Below, piece by piece: positions 47,602 to 61,139 of a DNA stretch of 64,000 nt. Under the pieces are notes generated by a model. It made no database searches, was not told where the DNA came from, and worked only from the letters and a program-made list of their open reading frames with translations. Origin of the DNA: Sialis fuliginosa (taxonomy: Eukaryota; Arthropoda; Insecta; Megaloptera; Sialidae). The stretch lies in contig OY540815.1 in assembly GCA_961205875.1 (NCBI GenBank), positions 15,685,638 through 15,749,637 of the forward strand, given 5' to 3'. The position numbers were made by a program, and so were the translations under genes. The first letter of the stretch is position 1; every line of letters starts with the position of its first letter.

Positions 47602-50600
47602 ATGGAACTTAACAAAATTTTATGTGCGGCTGTGTTATGTTTAGTTTTATCATTAGTACACTCGAAAACAGTGCTTAGAAAGTGTTGTCCAAAAGATGAG
47701 TTTTTAAAACAAGATGCAGATGGTTGCTTCTTGCCAGATAGTGATGAAAATATTTTACTTATTCCTCAACCTTTGGTTGCTCATGGAGATGATTTGAACC
47801 TAGAATATGGATTTCCAAAATCTTGCCCTGCTGATACAAAATCCGAAGATTTTTGTATCGATAAAATATATGTTAACAGAAGTAGTATTATAACGGCAAA
47901 ACTTTGCTTAGATTCGGAAGATAAGAAAGAAACATATGAACAAATAGCTTATCTAAATAATCAATTACTGAACGTAAGGAAATGTTGTCCATTAGGATAT
48001 TCCTTTAATTCTCGAATAAAAAGTTGTCAAATTTCCAATCATGATTACGATATCATAACCGAATTATATGGAAATAAGCCAAAATTAGTAAACATTGTTA
48101 ACGAAGTTTTAAATTGTACAGATAATGTGATTGTTGATATTCATAATGCGAATATGTCGATTGTTAACAATAGTTTACATTTAAACAATTCAGTCTACGA
48201 TGACGGATCGTATTGTATTGACTCTACTGTTGACGGTAAACCTATAGCTCGTGTTTGTACGGATTTTTCTATTTGTTTACTGAAAACTTGTGTCTACAAA
48301 TGTTGTCCAGATGGACACACATATCAAATGAAGAAAAATGGACGAGGTCATGAATGCCTACCTTCATTAGAGCCGTTTATTACTGATGTTCGAGAATACA
48401 GCGAGGGAAATCTTGTTAATCTGACAGTTGGTTAGTATTTTGTACTTGCCTATATGTTTATTTTTATTGTAATTGCGGCAGAAAATACCTGATAGATTCC
48501 AATTATAGAAAACGCATGTGTTTGCTTTGTTTATTTATTCCAAAATGGATCTATTTACACGGTGTATTTTGTACACCAAAGAAATATCAATCACCGCGAC
48601 CTAAAATTACCATTAGGTTCACACCAGACCTGAAGAACCTAGAAGAATTTGTTGTTTCTATTCTGCATTTACATCAACTTTACACTTATACCTTTACCTT
48701 GTTTACATTAATCTTACATCCTGAAAACACTAGAGACTAGAAGAATATGTTTTTCGCCCTACTGGCACCATTTTTGAGTTAGAAAAAAAAAAAAGGTCAT
48801 ATTCCACTAAGGGTCAAATGCCACTGGTTTGTATACATTTTGATGTACCACATGCCTTGGTATAAAAAAATATTTTTTTTGGTCTTGCTTTAACCCCCTC
48901 GCGTTCCCTCTGAAAAATGATTTTTTCAAAAAATTTGTACATATTTTACTAGAGGGCATCATTTTACATTTTCAGGAAAAATTTAAAGTTACTAGCTTAT
49001 ATAGTTTACGAGATATTTTGCTTTGACTGAAAAGACGGACGGACGACAAAGTGAGATTAATAGGATTTATTCAGAACCCTAGAAAGTAGATAGAATTTTA
49101 ATTAATAATATATAAATGAAGTCCAGCGGCAATATACCTATAATTGCTATCACTATTGGATCTTCAATAATCAGTATAAAATTATCATTTGTATAAAAAA
49201 ATAAAATCTATATGTAAAAACATTTTTTTAAATTTTAAGTTCTTGAGAAAACATTAATTAAACGGATACATTTAACGAACCTGTAGATAAGAGTTTTGTA
49301 TAAGTTTAGAACACGAATAAATCAAATAACCCGATTAAAAGTATTGAAGATTTCAACAACTCATTTAAATACTTGCAAACTGGCATACAAATTACATCTA
49401 AATATAATTTGCTCGTATAATATTTACACGAATTAAAGATGTTATTTTTATTTTATTAGCATACTAGTTGTTTATTTATTTTTATAATCAGTTTACTTTC
49501 AATTAAAATGGCATAACAAATTATCAACCTGATTTCATACAATAATAAAAATTAGAATTTAATTTTTAGGTTAGATCAATTTTCGTTAGTTCTACTATGT
49601 TTATGAAAGTTATAAATAAATTCTTGTTTTTGACAATATTGTATAAACAATCTCTAAATAAAAATGTGGTATGATATAAGCTGATTGGAGATAATTTGGA
49701 ATTTAGAAACAAGAAATATGTTTCGTCGTTTTTATTTTTTAGGTTTTCATAATACAACCAATAATAAAATTAAATTTTTATATTTACGTATAGATGTCGG
49801 TACTAAACAGTGGCGTAACTAGGATTTTGAAGGGGGGGGGGGGGGATTGCCATATAACATATGCATAACAGAAGGCGGGGGGGGGGAGGTGTCCTTCCTC
49901 CCAATTCGAATCACAGAATAGTTTAAGCGATTTAATAATTCTTCTTCAAACAAAATCATTTTTATGTGCACATAAAAACAACAGGTGTATCTTTAAATAA
50001 ATAAGTATTATCTCTTGTTTATGTAGCTTGTTAAGAAATAAAATTTTAAAAAATGCCAAATAAACTACAGAAAATAGTTTTTGCCTTTTCATTCGAAAAT
50101 TATTACTATCGCAAAACTTTTTTTATAGCCTTATATAGAATCTAATAACTTCTTTAATTTTCAATTTTTTTATGAATTCTTGAAATATTAATAAATGAAA
50201 CAGTAAAAATATTTTTATTTTCTTTTTTATTCAACCATAAAAATGCCTGAAATTCACTCTCATACTAGAATACCCTTTTAATGTAAAGTAAGACCACTGG
50301 CCTACGAATAAGTTATAATATCCATCCCTCCTTTCAAAATTATTTGCTTACTTATCTAATGATATATTTTTAACTTGTTTTCAGATGTTGCGATAAAACA
50401 GAAGTATTCCTGCATAGCAGGAAAACACCTAAGTGATGAATACACGTTTATTCTTTACCCTACTGGGGAGGCGGTGGTGCGTGACACAAATAGGACACTT
50501 TCAGCGGGGTACTGTATGGAGAATATCGAAGGCGATCAACTCTACACTTTTCCTTGTTTTCCAGCTGATAGTACGGAATCTTCTACAGAACAAGATGAGA

Positions 50601-50858
50601 AAGACTTTTTTTGGTATGTAAATAATATTATTAATTTTATCGCTATGTCAGCTTTTATCAAATATTATTTATAATGAGATTTGATTATTTATTAAATAAA
50701 TCGTATAACTAAAATATATTAATTTGCCCTGATTATCCCTGAACAACTTCTATTACATGATCAATGTCACGTGCAGAAACTTGCATATAAAAATGAATAT
50801 TGTTGTATATAATTTATCATAAGTCCGCGGACCACGAGTTAAAAAAGCTGTAGACTAC

Positions 50859-50890
<32 letters not shown>

Positions 50891-53800
50891 CCGAAGATGG
50901 GGGGAATGCGTTAAGCACCATAGGTAGCATAACACGAATGCTACCCGTGTGTTGGACTGATCCACGACCTTACCAACTAAACCCCCACCTCTTTTCGTCC
51001 ATGACCCTTTTTTAGTACCCCCGCGGGACTGCCGTCAAGCATTACTTCGCGGGGGCGGTCACAGCCGTGGCTTTTCCACTTTTGCACTAGCTTCAGCTAG
51101 CCTTTTTCAAGGGGGCAGGGTTGCTGCTTCCCTTCTCCTCCGCTCCTCCCTCCGTAGCTCCTTGAGTACCGAGGAAGCGAATCCACTGACAGCAGCCCAG
51201 ACCTCATCCGACCTGAGCATATGATGCACCAGGTCTTCAGGTGTTGGGGCCTCGCCTAGTACCGTTTCCAGCTCCTCACGGTTTGGCCTGAAGCGTGGGC
51301 AGTGAAAGAATACGTGTTCTGCATCTTCCGGTACACCACACCCGGCCGGACAGTCTGGGGACTCCTCGTATTTAATCTTGTGGAGATAGGCTCTGTAGCA
51401 TCCATGCCCTGAGAGCATCTGCGTCAGGTAGTAGTTGACATCTCCGCGTTTGCGGTTTATCCAACTATCCACCTGAGGGATAAGACGATGTGTCCATCTC
51501 CCTTTCGCAGATGCATCCCAGTCGGTTTGCCATTGTGATAGACTTTTGAGTCTCTGCTGTCGTAGATGCGCTTTCCGGTGTTCCAGCGGTTCACCTCTGT
51601 GCTGGTATAGGAACATTCTCTCCTCGCCCAGTATCTGGATAGGTATCATTCCGGCTATGATACACGCAGCCTCTTCAGACACCGTACGAAATGCACTACA
51701 GACACGTAATGCACTGAGGCGATAGACCGCTGCAGCCTTTCGGCGGTATGTATCGACCCTCAGCGCATCTCCCCATATGGAAATTGCATACGTAAGCACA
51801 GAGGTGACCACTGAAGCTAGTAGCTTCCTCCTAAGCTGGCGTGGTCCGCCGATGTTTGGCATTAGCCGTGCTAGCATCGATGCCACCCTGGCCGCCTTCT
51901 CCGTGGCGTGTTCAACATGTTTCTTGAAGGTCAGTCTAGCATCCAACATCACTCCGAGATACCTAATGTATGGCTGAGAAATTATAATATGCTCGCCGAC
52001 TGTAAGCTCAATCATTTCCAGCTTTTTTCGACTTGTGATGAGTACCGCCTCAGTTTTGTGTTCCGCCAGTGCGAGACCTGCTAAACGCATCCAATGCTGT
52101 ATCTCATCGTAGGTTTCATTAAATATATCTTGGAGTTCCTCCAGGTGTTTTGCCACGAGGATGACTCCAGCATCATCTGCAAAGGCCACTATTTGCACTC
52201 CCTGCGGCAGCTGTAGTTTCAGGAGTCCATCATACATAATATTCCACAGAAGCGGCCCAAGTACAGAGCCCTGAGGTACCCCTCCAGTGACTCTATAATC
52301 CCGGGGACCATCTTCTGTGTCGTACACTAGTATCCTATCCTCCAAGTAGCTTTTTATCATCCTCTTCAGGTAGGACGGCACGTTTAGTCTGTCTAGGGCC
52401 AAACATATGTTGTCCCATCTGGCTGAGTTAAACGCATTCTTGATGTCGAGGGCAACCACTAGGCAGTATTGCTTAGCCCCTCTCTTCCAACGAGTGCCGG
52501 ATATTGCCTCTCTCGCTGTATTTACCACCTGGCGAATAAAAGACTACGTATGACAAAATCATTTTGTGTGTGTGTGTATGTCTGTCTGTCTGTGAACGCT
52601 CTACAGCCAAAACGGTAAGACTTGCAGACATGGAATTTCAAACTTAAGGTACTTGTATAAATTAAAATCCTCACTAAACCGGAAACAGATGTTTACTGAT
52701 GTCAATTTTAGAATTTTTCGAATTATTTTTGAAACGGTGCGCAATAGAAAAAAATGTTTTAGATTAATGTTATAGAAAATGATCTTATCTATAATTTATG
52801 TTCTGTTCATTTTTCCCCCAAATTTTTTTTTTAGGAAATAATCGATTTTCTTTAATTTTTTAATTTTTCGAATTATTTTAAACTACTTATTGAGCACATT
52901 TTGAATTGAACTAATTGAATAAGTTGCATCGCAGTTTAACGGTGGTCTATAAACGTCGTTAATAAAAATTAGAACCAGGTTCTTCCAGAATTTAAATATC
53001 TAATTTACCTATTTATAGAATGTCACACGAACTATGATATGACATCTTAAATATACTGAAATCTATTAGATTCAATCATTACTGAATATATTAAATTGTA
53101 ATTGATTGGTCCACAATTGACTGATATATTATTATTGCGAACTATGAACTTAATTTTTTATTAACGGTGGGTTTTTTTCTCGGAAGTGCACATACTGCAA
53201 AATTTCCAAATATAATTTTGAGTTAATAGTTACTAATTGGTTGACAAAAAAAATCTATTAATAAATCTTAATTTTTTTTGTTTACATTCTTTGTATATAC
53301 ACACCAGTAATGTATATGCATATGCTTTGAGTGATATCAATAATATCTCTATAATATAGCAGTGGTTATTTTAAGAAAATTCAACTACACATACCTTTTT
53401 TTGCTCTACACTTATGTCAGGTATTATAAAGGAGCTAGCAAGCACTTACAAATGGGGTATTAATTATGAAAATGGAATTTAGAGCATAATATCGTCACTG
53501 TTTCAATACCGTTGATGCTTACATACCACGCATGCACAATAAATTGTCAAACACTTCATGAAACTACAAGAGAACTGTCAGACATTTACCCCTATGGAAG
53601 CTTTAAATAATCAAAAAAAGGAGTAGGTAAATAGGCTTTATTTTATTAACAAGTGAGGCGGGTGTCACCAGGGGCGTTTAATGTGGGCAAATTTACCCCC
53701 CCCCCCCTAAAGCCGGTACTGCCGGCACTGGTGTGTACATAAAAATTATTCCTTTAATTTGTATTTTTTCCAGGTATGGCGTTGGGGACTCTATATCCGT

Positions 53801-54502
53801 GATTTTTCTCACGGCTACTTTGCTCGTCTACATTGTTCTACCCGAATTACGTAACTTGCATGGAAAAACGTTAATGGGCTACAATACCACGATGATACTG
53901 GGGTACATCTGTCTTAGTTATATCCAGTTTGATTTTTTTCATATTCGGAAGGATATTTGTATATACATGGGTAAGTAATTTTTATTCGTTTGATGGGGGG
54001 TTTTAGTTTAAATATAAATTATCTTAGGGTTGAATCTAGTTCCAAATAATGTTGAACGCGAGCTGTGATTTTTTTGTTGGGAAGTACGTCGTGACTTGAT
54101 GTTAATGTTAGCATAAGCTTGCGTTATCAGGTGTAATTAAAAAAAATAATTCGTCAGACAAAAATCATTTTTACGCCCATCCTTAACCCAATCGTGATCG
54201 CATTAAAATAATCTTACAGCAACGCAAAATCTTAACAAAAGCGCTCATATATGTAACGCTGGGCACGATTGGGTTAATAATTATTGTCAAGTTCGGTTTT
54301 ACGTATTTTTTTTTGCACAATCAATTTTTGAAATATTTTTTACGGGGATTGAAAAGTTTACTTTATTAATTGTTTATAGCTTCAAAATTAAATAAATAAT
54401 TAATTAAATATGTTTGTGTTTAGGTTATACGATTCTGTTTACGTTCTTGGCGTCCTTCTCTTGGTTGAATATCATGTGTTTTGATATATGGTGGACGTTT
54501 AG
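47602..54502 (+). CDS. Methuselah-like G-protein-coupled receptor, 5' part (ectodomain to TM3)
   Basis: Four exons join in frame: 47602-48430, 50385-50613, 53774-53970 and 54424-54502 (about 444 residues so far). The frame is open at the last GTAAGT donor, so the gene continues. Residues 1-21 are a signal peptide. The ectodomain has three repeated Cys-Cys-Pro modules ([29 protein letters not shown]), many other cysteines and several N-glycosylation sites, as in insect Mth/Mth2 receptors. The last seen exons encode TM1 ([20 protein letters not shown]), the KTLMGYN loop, TM2 and TM3 ending [15 protein letters not shown], the signature of the family. Drosophila Mth receptors affect stress resistance, lifespan and neurosecretion; the ligand here is unknown. 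Intron 2 carries a young LINE. Remaining TM4-TM7 exons were not recognised up to 64000. Confidence 0.88.
48431..50384. other. Receptor intron 1, repeat remnants
   Basis: Contains a fragment near 48995-49085 (GACAAAGTGAGATTAATAGG) related to the dispersed repeats at 19255 and 26860. At 49808 there is a solo hAT-like end, CAGTGGCGTAACTAGGA, with G runs after it. No coding exon was found; a 74-codon frame at 48516-48740 lies in repeat-like sequence. Confidence 0.4.
50863..52540 (-). mobile_element. 5'-truncated R1-clade non-LTR retrotransposon (LINE)
   Basis: Inserted antisense in receptor intron 2. The 11-base target duplication AGACTACGTAT is at 50852-50862 and 52541-52551. A poly-A tail (poly-T on plus, about 50863-50890) marks the 3' end. 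A single open frame, uninterrupted from the truncation point to its stop at 51107, encodes the C-terminal part of the ORF2 polyprotein. It holds reverse-transcriptase blocks ([30 protein letters not shown], catalytic [32 protein letters not shown]), then a C-terminal region with a CCHC-like zinc motif (CPAGCG...H.FFHCPRF). The endonuclease and first RT blocks are missing. It has far higher GC than its surroundings. The intact frame and exact duplication indicate a recent insertion. Confidence 0.93.
51107..52537 (-). pseudogene. R1-type ORF2 fragment: reverse transcriptase and zinc-finger end
   Basis: About 473 residues from the first Met, open a few codons further to the 5' truncation. It carries the FADD active site of reverse transcriptase (the metal-binding Asp pair), while the earlier catalytic Asp block is represented by [10 protein letters not shown], so the palm is largely complete. 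The fingers and the apurinic-type endonuclease are absent. The C-terminal H-x-C zinc region follows the usual R1/Jockey layout. Without the 5' promoter and ORF1 it cannot move on its own. Confidence 0.88.
52552..53415. other. Receptor intron 2, right part
   Basis: Begins with a short GT/TCTG-rich stretch (TGTGTGTGTGTATGTCTGTC) that recalls dispersed-repeat sequence elsewhere in the window. The rest is AT-rich without features. Confidence 0.35.
53416..53590. mobile_element. MITE, TCCGGTATTATAAA family, right-truncated copy
   Basis: Begins TCAGGTATTATAAAGGAGCT like the left end of 17467-17765 and shares GTCAAACACTTCATGAAACT. The right inverted end is missing. Confidence 0.6.
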
Positions 54503-55673
54503 GTAAGTTTCTTTTATATACTTTTATATTTTTATATTTTATTTTACTTATAGGAGTATGAATTTAAAAAGAACATTATTACTATTTATATTTCTAGTAG
54601 AGGTACAAAGTTTCAGAATTTATATCTGTCCATTTTGAACAACTGCCCCCTACCTAAAAATTTATTTAAAAAAATAAAAATAAAACATAAACTATATTAC
54701 CTACAATTTTTAACTTGACCATTTTTATCTAATTCGCACTGTTTCAAGGAATTCAAAAAATTAAAAAATCGACGTAGGTAAACATCTGTATCCGGTTGAA
54801 AGATCGTTTTCAAAAATAGGACGTTTTCTTCCCAGACAAAAATTAATCTTAAATATAAAATTTCACCCTTCTACGATTTGTCGTATTTGAGTTACAGCGC
54901 TTACAGACAGACCTACAGACACACAGACATGGATTCAGGGAAGGTCAAAATGGACAATTCCATCAAAATCTGGTTTTCGAAAAAAATCGGCTTCACTATA
55001 CTTACATGGGTATCCGAAAGTAAAAACGCTTTAAATAGAATTAATAGATAATATTAATGTCTATATAATTTATGTTCTTACCATTTTTGATATTTATTTC
55101 ATTATTTAGTTAATTAAAATAATAATAAAAATTTTAAATAATTTAAGTCACTTTGTTAATACCTCGTATACAAAAATAGATTTGCTCTGTTTGAGTAACG
55201 AGATAGTTGTATTGTTATCTGACAGCGTTAATAAGAACATATCTTTTCCGTCATCACGCACCGCATGTCTACATTATTTCGCAGCAACTAAATATTGACA
55301 ATTCAGACGCGTCGGTAATTATTTATCTGTATACATGTTTTTGTCTTGAATCATTAGTACTTCATATAAACCGTATTTGAAAATAAAGCGTGGGCTGTGT
55401 AGTCAGTAGCGTGCATGACAAATAAAATAAATATCTAATGCTGTTGGCAAAGTTCGACGAAAAAATTTGGTGCGGTTCGAAGAATTTGTTTTTCCATTGT
55501 TAAAATAAAACGTAATAGCAATTGGAAGTACTCTGAGTCCAAGGTATATAAAGACAAGGTAGTCTCATCAGCTCCTTGACCAATCAGCGGCCGTGGGGGA
55601 TGTATTCAAATGCTATAAATGTATAATAGAATATCAATTACAAAGAAATCCTTTATTTATTCTTGTTTTCGTA

Positions 55674-55891
55674 TTTTTTGATATTTTAACAACACATACA
55701 ATCAAATAAGTACAAATTCGACATTGCAAAATCATAAAAAGCTGTCAGAATCACATAACGTATTGCCAACTTAAGAATAGTAAAAATTACGCTTCCCGAA
55801 TAGACCAAACTGTCTGTGACAGCTTCTTTATGATTTTGCAATGTCGAATTTGTACTTATTTGATTGTATGTGTTGTTAAAATATCAAAAAA
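55674..55891. repeat. Foldback repeat with about 74-bp arms
   Basis: 55674-55747 and 55817-55891 are inverse copies with one small gap (landmarks AACAACACATACAATCAAAT, TACAAATTCGACATTGCAAA, GCTGTCA). The spacer is about 70 bases. Non-coding. Confidence 0.85.
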
Positions 55892-57241
55892 AAACACATC
55901 GAAAGTCAGAAGCGGGTTGAAGAGGAATTTCAACCGTGCTATTTTTATAAAAAAAATTCTAGGGACCCATATACGGTCGGGATTTTAAGGTTTGTCCAAA
56001 TTCCAAATCCCTATAGTGGTGTAACAATAATTTGGGACCCTTCTTAAGACTTTTTTTTTTTACTAAAATCAGATGGCTTCGGGGTCCATTTATACTATTG
56101 CTAATACTTCACTGTAATATTTTTTTTAAGTCGTATGATATTTAATTAAGATTTGATTAAATTACCTAGCTTTTAACATCGATTTATGATTAATTGTATT
56201 TTTTTAGAACACTTGAGTTTTATTTGTAAATAATTAAGTGAAAGATAATAAAATGATTTATATATAACTATCATAAGTACAGATTATAATATTTTAATTT
56301 TAAAATTTTAACGATGAGGAATTCCATAGCTGATTGTGGACGATGGTACTTTTTTTTGTATATTTTATAAAAAAATCATATTCTTTATAAAATTAAATAT
56401 AACAATTAAAAAATGTATTGCTAAAATTTTTGATGATTCTTTTTTTTATTAAAAACGAATATTTTTTATAATTCATCTCGCTGAAAAAAAATATTCTATA
56501 CGTAGATTAAAAACGTTCCAATTTTTTCATCAAAATTTAGATCTACGTTGCAGTTTTAAAATTTTATTCGGCCATATATTTTTTTTTTTAAATTAAGAAT
56601 GCTTATTTTATTTAAATTATGAATAACAACATTGATCTGGACTCTCATATAATGAAGAAACACAATTTTCGAATATATTTCATTAAATAACAAAAATATG
56701 TTTATTTAATGAAAAATTCTGAAATAATATTGAACATACTAAATAAACAATTTAAACATCATTTTAAAGATTGATTTCTCCTTTCCCTTCAGTTATACTT
56801 TATACCTATGTATTATACAATGTACATATAGGTACAGGTGAGTAATTTAAAGTGCCAATCGCCTATAAAAAAACATTACTTATCAAAACAGTGAGCATGA
56901 GTTGTTTTTCGTGTATTTGTACTCGAGTAATAGACATTTTAATTTTTTCAATTTCACAATTTGAAACGCTTATTATGTTTAGAAAAAAAACTAAAGAAAT
57001 TCAACACTATATTATTTTCATTTGTAAACCATATAAGTTTTATCTGATATAGTTTTTTTCATAAAGTGTTTTTAGCGAGTTATTTACGATTCTCACTTTA
57101 AAGGAGTTACCTATTTATTGGGAGTATATTCTATACTACACACAAATTACCAGAAATTATTTATAAGTAAAAGTCCTATATGTGTACATAATCGTATTAT
57201 TGTTAGATAAATATCAATTTTCGTACGAAAATAAATGACAA

Positions 57242-57636
57242 TGAGTACGTTTACACAGCGCTGTTGCTCCGGTTTTACTTTAACTGATGTAGTTAAACCG
57301 TTTTAAGTACGCTATAAATTCGATAGCGTACTAACAAAAAATCTCAAAAATACTTCGTCTCTGCGTCCCACGAATCACGCTTTCTTTTGTTTTCCATCTC
57401 TTCGTCTCAGGTGTTTTAACATAGTTTTAACTGACGACGTTTTTTCAAATGTTAATGCGAAGTTCATTACGATGAAATCCCTATACACCGTAGATTTTTG
57501 CAGTTTACACGCGTTTTTATTCGGTCTCTATTCCGGTTTAGTTATGTCGTGTGTAATCTACACGCATTTTTAAACCCGGTTTTACTATACCGGTTACAGT
57601 AAAACCGATATAAGAGTGTTGTGTAAACGTACTCAA
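57242..57636. mobile_element. MITE with TGAGTACGTTTACACA terminal inverted repeats
   Basis: The 395-base element has ends TGAGTACGTTTACACA and its inverse, and the similarity continues to CGGTTTTACT about 38 bases in. ATGACAAT occurs on both sides, but not in phase with the ends, so the target duplication is uncertain. Non-coding. Confidence 0.75.
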
Positions 57637-59227
57637 TATGACAATAATTATATCAGTATTTATGGCGATATTATAGATATCTTAATGGTTGCTTGCTCTC
57701 AATTAAATTAACCAAAACACGTGGATGTTTCGTGTGTAATATTCATCATATAGAAACACTAAAGATAATTTTGGTGATTATTTATGATATAGCTAAAGAA
57801 AATATATAATAATAATAATAGTATCCGTTATTCTGAACAAAATGTCAAGTCAATATATTTTAAAAATAAAAAGTAGTTAGGGAGCGTCCATAGTCACGTA
57901 AGAATGATTTTCGTAAGGTTTTATGGACCCCCCCTCTCTCTCTCTTAAGGGGAAAACCTACTATGACGGAAAAAATGACTTTTTTAATACATGTAAATTG
58001 TAAATGTCTAATATTTTTCAATGAAAATTTGTATTGAATAAGTCGAATAAATATTTAATAAAATGTCCTTTACCCGATCCTAAAATAATTAGTAATACCA
58101 GTGAAAAAAATTCCCAAAAATGGATAATTTTTTGATTCAACACAGTGGCTTTCCACCTTAAAGCCTTTCGTAATTAATGGACGCTCGGTTAAATATTAAT
58201 AGAGGGGGGTTATATGGAATATTTTTAAATGGCATACTAACTATTCTTAAAAATAAAATAATGTTAATAACTTTTTTATTGTATATTTTCCAATTATTGA
58301 AAAAATTGGAATTTGTGCGTTAATTAAAAAGCTTTCTTTAACTATACATATAATTCAATTGATTTTCGAATGTAATATTGATGAAAATTATATTTGATAT
58401 CTTCTTATTTTTATTACAAATATAAATTCACAAAAGTTTACTAAGAAATATTTTTGTGTCAAGAGTCAAGAGGCAACACATTTTTACAGTAATTAGCTTA
58501 CGATAAACATATTATATTGTTTACCCATTACTTAGTTCTACATGATAATCAAATTTTGTGAATACATACAGCCACATTTTATATACAGGTAGAATAAATT
58601 ACCAAATTACCTTTTTATTATCTAATATCCATACGTAAACAACGAAATATGCTTTAATATAATAAATTAAAGTAGGTGCGAATTTTGATAACAATGTGTT
58701 ACAGAACTATGTATCAAAAAACGTAATTAAAAAATGAAATTATTATCTTTATATATTTTTATGATGGATGAAATAGAAAAGATATTAAGTAAAAGTGTAG
58801 GTACATTTATTATTATCAAATGTTTTGTTCTAATTATATTAATTATTTTATTGTTGTATATGTAAATTTTTAATCTTTATTTGGTAGTAATAAAAGTGAT
58901 TAAAATGTAGAATATTTCTGGCATATGTATAATAATGTAAATATATATTGTATATAACATTTTCCTTTTAGAAATGATACATTTAGATGTTTAATGATCT
59001 TTAGTAATTTACTCAACGCCTACAATTGATTTACTTAGAACTACTTTTAAAAATGATCGTTCAAGTAAACGGTTTCTTTCATCAATTTTCCTATTAAAAA
59101 ATCAAAGTTTTTGCAAATATATTTATTTATGGATTATAATCAATCTTTTGATAACTCTACCAAAATATTTAAAAAATATATATTATTATGAAATGTTATA
59201 TTTTCGAAAGTTATTTAAAAACATTTG

Positions 59228-59803
59228 CCAAGTGCTTCTTCGTGCTAAATTCACCAAAGGGAGTTAATTAACGAATAATTTAAATAAATACCGATAAAGT
59301 GTTCTAATAACTGATTAGTATTTTCATTTTTTATAATTTTATTAGACAATATTAATTTTACATTTTTCTTAACACTTGACCGGTCGGCACATTAATGTGT
59401 GTTTTATTGTCTGACGGTAGCCGGCCGGCCACACATTAATGTGTATTTCGTTATCGGTATAAATAAACAAAATATGCACTTATTTTTTTTAATGTAGGTC
59501 TACAACGTTTTTGTAAAATATTCCCTTACAAATATTTATTTCAATTTGCTTTACAAAATTGTGTTTTTTTTTTAAACATATTAAACGTCATTTTGACGTT
59601 CGCATTTTTGTCAAAAATTAAAAAAATACAGTGTGCGTCTTAAGAAAAACTTCGAACTATATTTTTTTAGTAAAATTGTAAAAAAATTAAATGGTTAACC
59701 AATACCAGACAATTTATCTTAACACTATCGGTTTTTATTTAAATTGTTCAATAATTAACTACCTTTGGTGAATTTAGCATGAGGAAGCAATGTGCATTTA
59801 CTT
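59228..59803. mobile_element. Inverted-repeat element, GCCAAGTGC/CTTGGCA ends
   Basis: The left part (GCCAAGTGCTTCTTCGTGCT, AATTCACCAAAGG) is the inverse of the right part (CCTTTGGTGAATTTAGCATG, ATTTACTTGGCA), with about 90 bases of similarity each. Near 59388-59450 the motif ACACATTAATGTGT or a close form occurs twice next to CCGGTCGG and CCGGCCGG. Non-coding. Confidence 0.65.
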
Positions 59804-61139
59804 GGCAGATTCTACTATACATACGTTAAAATATTTAAATGTGAAACAAAATGCATGTGTATTGAAATAATTGCCGATAATTAAAATTTTCGGAATCAAG
59901 ATTTTGTAGAGGTAGAAATATCTTCCCAGGGGATCTTCTACCTCAAAAATCTAAACATTTGTTTGAGCACTCATGCAACTGTGTCTAGTCTAGTAAATAT
60001 TAATCGGCCCTTTTCAAATTGCATTTTTAGGAAAAAGTGTTTCGAACAAAACTTACTTATTTTTCACGTAAAAAAATCGTCTATAAGTACATGAATGTGC
60101 CCCTCTAAACCATGCAACTTTCACCTGATCATAAAATGACCATAATCATAGATGGACACTTAAAATGGGCCATTCTGTACATTACAGTAAAAAAACGATA
60201 AACTATTTAAAATTTTCAAATTAACCTAATTTTAAATCAATATTTCTAAATTTAAGCATAAAAGTACCTATGTGTCATTTAAAAAATACCTCATGAAATT
60301 CGTAAAAAATATTTACCCAGTAATAATCGTAATTAATCATTTATGACATTTAAAGCGGGTGCAAAATCCATGTAAAATGCCATCATCTTCAACCACGTAG
60401 TCTTAAAACTAACAAATAAAGATTATATTATGTTGGAGCTATTTTAAAATGTTTATCAAACATCCATTAATTAAAAATAGACTACAGTTCTGAGAAAGTG
60501 GTTTTTCACTGTTCTTAAATACATAAAATATATTCATTTTTATTATCCGTAAAAATTTTAATAGGGGTTGAAATCTGACAGGTAAAAAAGTTTTAAATGA
60601 CGTAGAAAGTATAAACAGGTTGGTTATAATCTTAAGAGACGAGCGGTAAAAGGGGGTCGCATATGCTAAAGCATATAATTCCATCAGAAACGAAATTTTC
60701 GGTCATTAAAAAAATTTGGTACCTATACACATACATCTTACTTGTCAAAACTATCCGAAGTTGCCGTTTAGCTTACGTATGTCTAAACTTCTAATATCAC
60801 TGATTTTATATTTAAGATAAATATGTCGACTGGGAAGAAAAGCTCCTACTTTTTACATATGTTTATTCTTGTAAAATTTTCGAATTATTTTCAAAACAGT
60901 ACGAATTAGAAAAAAATGATTTATTGATAAAAGTTGTAGACAATATTATGTATTTTCTATTAATTTTTTTTCTATTCAATTAGCCAGAAATATCCGATTT
61001 ATATCAGTAGATACATGTACATTGTTTATTTTCACTTTTACGTATAAGAAAGTTCCATGGCACTTATGGCAGCTTTGGTATAATGAAACATTTTGTAGAT
61101 AAACATTCCTGTATAATCCATATTATTAATATTATAAAT

